This document shows positions 1-5,257 of a DNA stretch of 5,766 nucleotides, piece by piece. Every line of letters begins with the position of its first letter. Positions within the stretch are counted from its first letter, which is position 1. The notes under the pieces were generated by a model. It saw nothing but the letters and a program-made list of their open reading frames with translations. It was not told the DNA's origin and ran no database searches. The position numbers and the translations under genes are program-made. Location of the stretch: NCBI GenBank assembly GCA_015232735.1, contig JADFZC010000179.1, forward strand, positions 1 through 5,766. Direction: 5' to 3'. The DNA comes from Oligoflexales bacterium. Its GTDB lineage: Bacteria; Bdellovibrionota; Oligoflexia; Oligoflexales; Oligoflexaceae.

Positions 1-1066
1 CTGAGACAAAAAGCGCAATGTCCTTGAGAAAGAAAATCCCGAGGGTTCCCATGACCCACCATACCAGCGTTGCAAGAACGGTGTTCTTTGGCCCGATATA
101 TGCTTCAAGCACGCCGAAGCAAACCGATCCGAGCGCGGCGCTGACCTGAAGGATGAGGAACAGCGTAACAAGTTCACCCGGATTCATATGAAGCTCCGCC
201 TGCGTATAGATACCGACGAATTTGATAACGACTTCCAGCCCCGCATAATAGACCATGAACGCAAGAAGAAACTTTAACAGATTTCTATGGGACGGGGGTA
301 TGGCAAATAGCCGCTTTATCTCCCGGTATCCGGCCATGATCCATCCTGACGCGCCGACAGATTCAAACCCACTTCTCGCCCGCGCCCGCTCGCGGACAAA
401 TACGAAAGTTGGTATTGAGCCGACCAAAAAGAACAGGGCGTTGCCGACCATGGCCCACTGAACCTGTCTCATGTACAGTCCCGACGACTGGTCCACCGTT
501 ACCATCTGCTGGTAGACAAGAAGACTGGCAAGACCTCCGAAATACCCGATGGCCCATCCTATTCCCGAAATGCGCCCCATATTTTTTTTCGTGGCCAGGT
601 CTGTGAGAAAACTGCCGCAAAAACTCTCGCTGAGCATGAAACCCGCATTGCTGACAGCCACCAGCATCACGGCAAGCCAGACATCCCCGGGGTTCACAAA
701 AAACAGCAGAGCCGTAAACAGGGAGCATACGACGGCCGATGCGGCCAGATAATATTTCTTATGACCGCTGTAATCGCAGATTGCCCCGACCCATGGCGAA
801 AGAACCATCGCAATGACCGTGGATATAATCATTGATATTGACCAGTAAGTGGTACGCAAGGCCGATTCAGCGGGAACAATATTGTTGCTGAATACGCCCG
901 AGTACATCACGCTTATGACTACAGTGGTGTAACCCGAATTGGCAAAATCAAACATCGCCCAACCCAGAATTTCACGCTTCTTGACCGCACGGGGGTCCTT
1001 GCCGCAAGATTCATCGCTTGACCTTTCACCTGTTTCCTGTTTTCCCGCCGAAACGCCTGACTGCAT
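1..1066 (-). CDS. MFS transporter, UMF1/Atg22-like family (C-terminus missing, cut by left edge)
   Basis: Reading the minus strand from ATG at 1066 gives 355 codons with no stop before the left edge. Family members are usually about 420-450 residues, so the last few membrane helices lie outside. The start is supported by GGGAGG at 1071-1076, four bases upstream. After a polar, charged N-terminus of about 33 residues comes the family's typical first helix (WAMFDFANSGYTTVV, residues 37-51). Further hydrophobic segments lie near residues 73-97, 105-124, 129-151, 165-186, 202-222, 262-285, 299-320 and 326-347. The MFS motif A loop is visible as GAICDYSGHKK (94-104), and a UMF1-like GIGWAIGYFGG lies at 168-178. 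It is an inner-membrane secondary transporter; the substrate cannot be told from sequence, although eukaryotic Atg22 relatives export amino acids from the vacuole. It is transcribed divergently from the acyl-CoA synthetase, and a functional link is possible but unproven. Confidence 0.88.
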   Translation of the reverse strand, partial: MQSGVSAGKQETGERSSDESCGKDPRAVKKREILGWAMFDFANSGYTTVVISVMYSGVFSNNIVPAESALRTTYWSISMIISTVIAMVLSPWVGAICDYSGHKKYYLAASAVVCSLFTALLFFVNPGDVWLAVMLVAVSNAGFMLSESFCGSFLTDLATKKNMGRISGIGWAIGYFGGLASLLVYQQMVTVDQSSGLYMRQVQWAMVGNALFFLVGSIPTFVFVRERARARSGFESVGASGWIMAGYREIKRLFAIPPSHRNLLKFLLAFMVYYAGLEVVIKFVGIYTQAELHMNPGELVTLFLILQVSAALGSVCFGVLEAYIGPKNTVLATLVWWVMGTLGIFFLKDIALFVS

Positions 1067-1180
1067 TTGACCTCCCGCTTTTTAAGCAACTTTTTTAAAA
1101 ATTGCAGAATTGAAGACGACCACCCCGCTGCCTCAGCTCTACCCAAAGAAGTGTAAAAAAATGCATATATTCAAATTCTG

Positions 1181-1248
1181 ATGATTAAACCGGCTTTTCA
1201 AATAATATTCTAACACACACGCCTTTTAAATCCGAAGATTTTAATCAT
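1181..1248. repeat. 9-bp inverted repeat with wide spacing
   Basis: ATGATTAAA (1181-1189) and its exact complement TTTAATCAT (1240-1248) flank a 50-base spacer that contains the candidate leftward -10 element. Two regulator half-sites bound with looping are imaginable. However, a 9-bp match at this spacing is expected about by chance in a window this size, and the sequence is AT-rich, so this is only a weak observation. Confidence 0.25.
1207..1215 (-). promoter_or_regulatory. Candidate extended -10 for the transporter gene
   Basis: On the minus strand the sequence reads TGT TAGAAT, which fits an extended -10 (TGnTAnAAT-like) about 140 bases upstream of the transporter start codon. No good -35 box lies 16-18 bases further upstream. 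In AT-rich DNA such matches are common, so the assignment is tentative. Confidence 0.25.
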
Positions 1249-1299
1249 TCCGCACTTCATCCGAAATTTTCAATTTTTATCAAAATATCAAGGACGAAA

Positions 1300-1327
1300 C
1301 CTGACCGGACTGAAACCTCCGGACAGG
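1300..1327. repeat. Short imperfect hairpin overlapping a tandem repeat
   Basis: CCTGACCGGA (1300-1309) pairs with TCCGGACAGG (1318-1327), nine of ten positions complementary, around an 8-base loop. The same DNA also contains a direct repeat: GAAACCT then CCGGAC at 1296-1310 (two extra bases between the blocks), and GAAACCT-CCGGAC uninterrupted at 1312-1324, start-to-start distance 16 bases. No T-run follows, so it is not a conventional terminator. It could be a protein-binding site or part of an untranslated RNA; the role is unknown. Confidence 0.45.
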
Positions 1328-1349
1328 GCCGAGGCAACTCTCCGATTTT

Positions 1350-1382
1350 TGTCCGCCTTAAAAAGTGAAAAGCAGGCGGACA
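1350..1382. repeat. Perfect 9-bp hairpin
   Basis: TGTCCGCCT (1350-1358) and AGGCGGACA (1374-1382) are exactly complementary around a 15-base A-rich loop. The bases after it in either direction are not a U-tract in the transcript sense, so an intrinsic terminator is unlikely. It sits 23 bases after the hairpin at 1300-1327 and about 85 bases upstream of the predicted synthetase -10. It may be an operator or a structured element; no regulator family can be named. Confidence 0.45.
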
Positions 1383-1420
1383 GCCGCTTTAACATTTCAA
1401 ACCGCCACTTTGGAAAACTA

Positions 1421-1438
1421 ATGGGTAAATTTTCCCAT
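1421..1438. promoter_or_regulatory. 18-bp near-palindrome, candidate operator
   Basis: ATGGGTAAATTTTCCCAT is symmetric at 16 of 18 positions; the only break is the T/T pair at 1426 and 1433. It ends about seven bases before the region where the -35 of the predicted synthetase promoter would lie, a usual place for a repressor or activator dimer site. Genes for fatty-acid activation are often controlled by dimeric TetR- or GntR-type regulators with sites of this size, but no regulator gene is in the window and the sequence does not match a consensus I can name. Confidence 0.4.
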
Positions 1439-1445
1439 ATTTAGA

Positions 1446-1473
1446 TTTCATCAATTTGGAATTATGCTATAAT
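1446..1473 (+). promoter_or_regulatory. Predicted sigma-70 promoter for the acyl-CoA synthetase
   Basis: A perfect TATAAT lies at 1468-1473, preceded by TG at 1465-1466, giving a full extended -10 (TGCTATAAT). The -35 is poor: TTTCAT at 1446-1451 with 16-base spacing is the best match, which is common for extended -10 promoters. Transcription would start near 1480 and leave a leader of about 29 bases before the TTG start codon at 1509. Confidence 0.65.
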
Positions 1474-1497
1474 TACATGATATCACTTTATTTATAC

Positions 1498-1501
1498 GGA
1501 G
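1498..1501 (+). promoter_or_regulatory. Ribosome binding site that fixes the TTG start
   Basis: GGAG at 1498-1501 lies seven bases before TTG at 1509. The next in-frame ATG (1536) has no Shine-Dalgarno match in front of it, so the TTG start is preferred. The spacer is mostly a run of six C (1503-1508). Confidence 0.6.
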
Positions 1502-1508
1502 ACCCCCC

Positions 1509-3281
1509 TTGTCTAGATATTCCAACCTGATATCCATGCAGGAAGATTCATGCCACAAGTTCGCAAAACTTCCTCTATATGGCAAAAAAGCCGGAAAAAC
1601 CTATGAATGGACAACATACGAAGAGTTCGCAAGAAAGGTGAACGCATTCAGGGGAGGCCTTTCATCACTCGGCGTCACAATAGGAGACAGGGTTGCCATA
1701 ATCTCCCCAAACTGCATGGAATGGTCCATTGCCGCCTATGCCTCGTATGGTTTGAAAGCAGTCTTTGTTCCAATGTATGAAAAGCAGAATGCGGATGAAT
1801 GCGGATTTATTTTAAACGACTGCGGAGCATCGGTTCTTCTTGTCTCCTCTACGAAACTTCTCGAAAATATCACCACCATCATCGAAAAGCTGTCCTCCTT
1901 AAAACACATAATAGCGATAGATGCGGGCGAAGATGTCAAAAACAGCTTCAGGAGCCTTTTAAAGTATGGGGAGTCGGCTCCAAAATCCTCAATCCCCCCC
2001 GATCCGGACGATGTCATGGGACTCGTATATACATCAGGCACCACAGGCATCCCCAAGGGCGTGATGCTGACTCACAGGAACATGACGGCAAACACAAACG
2101 AGGTCTCCCTGCTGTTCAGCTTCAAGCCAAGCTTCCGTGCGTTATCGATTTTGCCCTGGGCGCACGTTCTCGGCCAGATGTCTGAAGTTCATCTGCTGAT
2201 GCAGGTTGGATGCTCGCTGGCTTTCAACGAAGGCAGAGAGAAGATTTTGACAAACCTCGTGGAGGTTTCCCCCGACTTTATTATTGCGGTACCCAAGCTC
2301 TACGCAAAAATTTACGACAAGGCCCGTGAAAAGCTCACAGTTATGGGACGTCCCGCACTGAAACTGCTTGAATTCATGTTGCAGGCAACTATCAGCGAAT
2401 ACCGCGGGGCAAAATTGACCCTGATCGAGAAAGCATCGATTTTTCTTTTAAAGCAGACATTTTTCAGAATCTTAAAGAAAAATCTCGGCGGAAAGCTCAA
2501 ATACGCTGTTTCAGGGGCTGCCGCGATAGACCCAAAGATTATCCACTTTCTGAAGGCAGCCGGCGTATCGGTGTACGAGGGATACGGTCTAAGTGAGACA
2601 GCCCCTACAATAACCCTAAACTCCGAAAGGGAATGGCGGATAGGAAGCGTCGGCAAACCCATCAAAAATGTCACAGTAAAACTCAACACCGCAATCGACG
2701 GCATCTCTGAAGGAGAGGGAGAGGCAATAATATACGGCCCCAACGTGATGAAAGGTTATTTTAACTGCCCCGATGAAACCAGAAGCGTCTTCACGGATGA
2801 CGGCGGACTCAGGACAGGAGACATCGGCCGCTTCGATGAAGATGGATATTTCTACATCACCTCAAGGGTCAAGGAGCAGTTCAAACTTGCAAACGGAAAA
2901 TTCGTGGTTCCAATCCCGATCGAGGAGAAGCTCAAGGGAAATCCTTATATCGAAAACGTCATGGTCCACGGCGACAACATGATAAAATGCTTCTGTATCA
3001 TTTCTGTCAACAGGGAAAGGCTTGAGAAATGGGCGGAAAGAAGAAACATCAGAGAAAGGGACGATGCGCTTGTTGCACATCCTGAAGTCAGAAATCATTA
3101 TCAAAAGATCATAGAGACCTGCCAGCAGGGTTTTAAAAAATATGAATGGATAGGCCACTTCATTCTCTCCCATATTCCATGGACGGTCGAAAACGGGATA
3201 CTGACACAGACGCACAAGCTTAAAAGGGAGGAAGTTCTAAAAAGATACCACAATGAAATTGCAAGGATATTTAAAGTCTAA
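1509..3281 (+). CDS. Long-chain acyl-CoA synthetase (AMP-forming, ANL superfamily)
   Basis: The 590-residue protein is full length for a bacterial long-chain fatty acid-CoA ligase of the FadD15/eukaryotic-ACSL-like type. It would activate fatty acids with ATP and CoA through an acyl-adenylate, at the cytoplasmic face of the membrane. The ATP-binding P-loop YTSGTTGIPKGVMLTH is at residues 174-189. The A5-type motif GYGLSETAPT is at 358-367, with E363. The TGD motif is at 436-438 (D438 contacts ribose), followed by TSRVKEQFKLANGKFVVP (451-468), close to the usual TGRKKEQYKLxNGKYVVP of this subfamily. The probable catalytic lysine of the small domain is K570 in TQTHKLKR. Deviations: Gly to Ser and Lys to Val in the hinge motif, and TQTHK for the more usual TPTxK. 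The start is TTG, supported by GGAG and an extended -10 promoter upstream. The protease gene follows after 114 bases with no clear terminator between. Exact chain-length specificity cannot be read from sequence. Confidence 0.93.
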   Translation: MSRYSNLISMQEDSCHKFAKLPLYGKKAGKTYEWTTYEEFARKVNAFRGGLSSLGVTIGDRVAIISPNCMEWSIAAYASYGLKAVFVPMYEKQNADECGFILNDCGASVLLVSSTKLLENITTIIEKLSSLKHIIAIDAGEDVKNSFRSLLKYGESAPKSSIPPDPDDVMGLVYTSGTTGIPKGVMLTHRNMTANTNEVSLLFSFKPSFRALSILPWAHVLGQMSEVHLLMQVGCSLAFNEGREKILTNLVEVSPDFIIAVPKLYAKIYDKAREKLTVMGRPALKLLEFMLQATISEYRGAKLTLIEKASIFLLKQTFFRILKKNLGGKLKYAVSGAAAIDPKIIHFLKAAGVSVYEGYGLSETAPTITLNSEREWRIGSVGKPIKNVTVKLNTAIDGISEGEGEAIIYGPNVMKGYFNCPDETRSVFTDDGGLRTGDIGRFDEDGYFYITSRVKEQFKLANGKFVVPIPIEEKLKGNPYIENVMVHGDNMIKCFCIISVNRERLEKWAERRNIRERDDALVAHPEVRNHYQKIIETCQQGFKKYEWIGHFILSHIPWTVENGILTQTHKLKREEVLKRYHNEIARIFKV

Positions 3282-3395
3282 GATATCAGGTGAAATAAAA
3301 TTCAAACATTGGTATCTTTCCTACGGTGAAACGAAGTCTTTCTGACAGAATTTCCATTTTCAAGTTAATTCCCGAAAACCCGCGAAAGGATTTTT

Positions 3396-5006
3396 ATGAA
3401 ATATCCATTCCCGTCTGCCAGAATATGGATCATCTGCACCTTGCTCCTTTTCACGGGATGTTCAAAGGAAAAAAATTATTCATTGCTTAGCGGATCAGCC
3501 CGGCCTTATGGACTGACAGTCTTCACTCCTGATGGAAAGACCCGCTATCCTGAACTTAAGGTGCCGATTGAGGAAGAGGGCGAAGGTCAAGGCAAAGATA
3601 CGCAAGGGCTGGCCAGCTGGCTCGCCGCTCATCAGGAGCTGTTTAATGTCAGCTCCCCGAATCCTGTTGAACTCAAGCTCGAAAGGATCTCGCGCGACAG
3701 ATTCGGCGGCAGCATCCTTTTCAGCCAGCAGTTTCAGAATATCCGGATTGATGCCGCCGAGCTTCTTGTCATCCTTGACAGGGACGGTGAAGCATCGGCT
3801 TTGAACAGTTCTCTCATCAGTCCACCCCAGGGCGAAGGTTTTCAGGATGAACTCGATGCAAACGAGGCATTTGACATCATCCTCAGGGAACTTGGGCTTG
3901 ACACGGCAAGTTCTCTTGTGGACAGCCGAAGCCTGATTGTAAGGCATGAGGGCGGATTTCATATCGCAAGGGAAATTCAGATCAAGGGGAATATTTCCCC
4001 GATAAAGGTAACCATTTTCACGGGCGGGGTGTTCAAGGGCAAAATCCATTCAGTCATGAGCCTTGACAGTTCCCTTTCCCCGAAAATAAAGATCTACAGC
4101 GCCGCCTATATTCCAGTCCCGCCAACCCGCAAAGTCACGGGAACCCTTATTTTGAACAACGGGGAGGAATCACTCGATGTTCGGAACGCCAGAAAACTCG
4201 GAATCGAACTGGTCACCCCGGAGGTCAGGGGAGCCATGAGAAATTTCGAGACAACCGGCAACTTCTACGAGTCCAGGTTCGGGCTGAACGGATTTGACGG
4301 CCAGGGAAGCGACATAGTAGTCTCTGTCGACCTTTCAAAAAAATTGTCCATCAGCCTCTTCGGGCTTACCCAAAACGCCGCGTGGTCGGGGGCCGAACGG
4401 CTTTTCATGTTTGGCGCCGGGGGATCGAAGCTTGCGGGATTTGCGCGTGCTCTGGATGTCGTGGCGCACGAATTCACGCACGCCGTCATCACCTATTCAA
4501 GCAACCTGAATTACAGGTCCCAGTCCGGAGCGCTCAACGAGCACTTTGCCGATGTCTTCGGTGAAATCATCGAAAGCATTGGAAGGCCTGATTACTATAG
4601 GCCCTTTCTGATCGGCGAATCGATACTGAGAAACGATTTTCTTCAAAAAGCCGAGGCTCTCCGGGATATGAAGGATCCTCACCGCGGTCTCGTCTGGCAG
4701 CCCGAAAACGTCAGCGAAATCGCACCGGAACTGCAGAGCGGCTGCGTTCCCAAAATGGGAAACGACAATTGCGGCGTTCACATCCTGAGCGGAATTCCAA
4801 ACAGGGCGGCCGCCCGGATCATCGAGGAACTTGGAACGGAAAAAGCCTCCCCGCTGCTTTACAGGGTTATGACGGCAAGACTGAGGCCCTCGTCTGATTT
4901 CGCCGACTATCAGAGGCAGATGGTTTCAGCATGCCCCGAGTTTTTAACCGAAGATGAATGCAGGGGAGTGGGGGAAGCCTTCACAATTGTAGGGATACAC
5001 GAATGA
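3396..5006 (+). CDS. M4 (thermolysin-family) zinc metallopeptidase, predicted lipoprotein
   Basis: The 536-residue protein starts with a lipoprotein signal peptide: basic residue at R9, hydrophobic stretch 10-20 and lipobox LFTGC ending at C22. Ser at +2 suggests outer-membrane sorting. An FTP-type propeptide domain follows (about 71-142: GLASWLAAHQELF, then QQFQNIRIDAAELLVILDRDG), as in secreted M4 enzymes that are autoprocessed. The catalytic domain has HEFTH at 358-362 (two zinc-binding His and catalytic E359), GALNEHFADVFG at 378-389 with zinc ligand E382, Y373 matching thermolysin Tyr157, R423 matching Arg203, and DNCGVH at 457-462 with H462 matching His231. All catalytic residues are therefore present and activity is expected. 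The GDGDG calcium-site stretch of thermolysin is GAGGS here (340-344). Four mature cysteines (450, 459, 513, 522) fall in two close pairs, likely disulfides. AAAGGA at 3385-3390, five bases before ATG, supports the start. Substrate is unknown; an extracellular digestive or surface-processing role is inferred. Confidence 0.93.
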   Translation: MKYPFPSARIWIICTLLLFTGCSKEKNYSLLSGSARPYGLTVFTPDGKTRYPELKVPIEEEGEGQGKDTQGLASWLAAHQELFNVSSPNPVELKLERISRDRFGGSILFSQQFQNIRIDAAELLVILDRDGEASALNSSLISPPQGEGFQDELDANEAFDIILRELGLDTASSLVDSRSLIVRHEGGFHIAREIQIKGNISPIKVTIFTGGVFKGKIHSVMSLDSSLSPKIKIYSAAYIPVPPTRKVTGTLILNNGEESLDVRNARKLGIELVTPEVRGAMRNFETTGNFYESRFGLNGFDGQGSDIVVSVDLSKKLSISLFGLTQNAAWSGAERLFMFGAGGSKLAGFARALDVVAHEFTHAVITYSSNLNYRSQSGALNEHFADVFGEIIESIGRPDYYRPFLIGESILRNDFLQKAEALRDMKDPHRGLVWQPENVSEIAPELQSGCVPKMGNDNCGVHILSGIPNRAAARIIEELGTEKASPLLYRVMTARLRPSSDFADYQRQMVSACPEFLTEDECRGVGEAFTIVGIHE

Positions 5007-5065
5007 TACTAATAATGGGTTTAAAAATAGACAGTCGAATTATCCACGAACGAAAGTCAGCGTGA

Positions 5066-5199
5066 TCCTGAGCCGCGTGGGCCTTTCTCGTATGCATAGG
5101 CGTGGGCATGAGCCTTGGGCGAAAATCGAGGATGGTGCGTTTAGCCCACGCCCAAAGTCCACGCCGAAGCGATACGAAAAACGCCCACGCGGCCCAGGA
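5066..5199. repeat. 134-bp GC-rich imperfect inverted repeat with four GCGTGGGC octamers
   Basis: The outer arms 5066-5093 and 5172-5199 are complementary at 25 of 28 positions. Further inward GGCGTGG (5099-5105) pairs with CCACGCC (5159-5165) and TTGGGCG (5115-5121) with CGCCCAA (5149-5155), with unpaired bases between. The octamer GCGTGGGC occurs at 5075-5082 and 5100-5107, and reversed at 5144-5151 and 5183-5190; a one-mismatch fifth copy lies at 5157-5164. The element is centred between convergent genes: 59 bases from the protease stop and 58 from the TPR stop. It is clearly more GC-rich than its flanks. It encodes nothing convincing. A REP/BIME-like repeat, a MITE remnant or a bidirectional terminator structure are the options; copies elsewhere in the genome would decide. 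Confidence 0.75.
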
Positions 5200-5209
5200 C
5201 AAGGAATAC

Positions 5210-5240
5210 GGGCACTAAAGAAATGGCTGCCTATTTTTTT
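5210..5240 (+). terminator. Weak candidate terminator after the protease gene
   Basis: GGCA (5211-5214) can pair with TGCC (5228-5231), extended by a G-T pair (5210/5232), around a 13-base loop. A run of seven T follows at 5234-5240. The stem is short, so on its own it would be a poor terminator. It lies just past the large inverted repeat, which could add structure. It points in the plus direction, downstream of the protease. Confidence 0.3.
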
Positions 5241-5257
5241 AACCCAATATTCGCATT

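Larger units (their letters stand above)
1067..1508. other. Divergent intergenic region, no gene seen
   Basis: These 442 bases separate the start codons of the transporter (leftward) and the acyl-CoA synthetase (rightward). The stretch is AT-rich near both genes and more GC-rich at about 1290-1400. I found no plausible ORF with a ribosome binding site and no tRNA-like fold. It holds the candidate promoters, the 18-bp near-palindrome, two hairpins and a tandem repeat listed separately. The hairpins lie between the two predicted promoters, so they fall outside both predicted transcripts unless other start sites exist. Confidence 0.7.

Noticed and set aside
363..728. Minus-strand ORF of 121 codons inside the transporter
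   Set aside because: It is another frame of the transporter gene; its product is Cys/Gly/Arg-rich with no family likeness, while the overlapping frame reads as a clear MFS protein.
919..1146. Minus-strand ORF of 75 codons overlapping the transporter start
   Set aside because: It is out of frame with the transporter, has no recognisable domain, and the GGGAGG site serves the ATG at 1066.
1458..1467. Sigma-54 type GG/GC promoter overlapping the extended -10
   Set aside because: The spacing between GG and GC is six bases instead of ten, so it does not fit the sigma-54 pattern.
2312..2743. Minus-strand ORF of 143 codons inside the synthetase
   Set aside because: Antisense shadow of a gene with strong conserved motifs; no ribosome binding site or family features.
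3282..3316. Possible terminator after the synthetase (GATATCA/TGGTATC with 21-base loop)
   Set aside because: The stem is only seven pairs with a G-T wobble, AT-rich, with a long loop and no real T-run, so it would not be an effective intrinsic terminator.
3346..3351. CAGAAT with upstream TG as a promoter for the protease
   Set aside because: The -10 match is weak and no -35 lies at a suitable distance; transcription from the synthetase promoter is equally possible.
3495..4049. Minus-strand ORF of 184 codons inside the protease
   Set aside because: Antisense shadow of the FTP-domain region; no domain likeness, and the sense frame is fully explained by the M4 family.
5066..5199. CRISPR array or tRNA-like element
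   Set aside because: The octamers are in mixed orientation with irregular spacing and no constant repeat-spacer pattern, and no cloverleaf with a T-arm motif can be drawn.
4981..5202. Minus-strand ORF of 73 codons across the inverted repeat
   Set aside because: Product of the palindrome and the protease 3' end read backwards; no supporting features.
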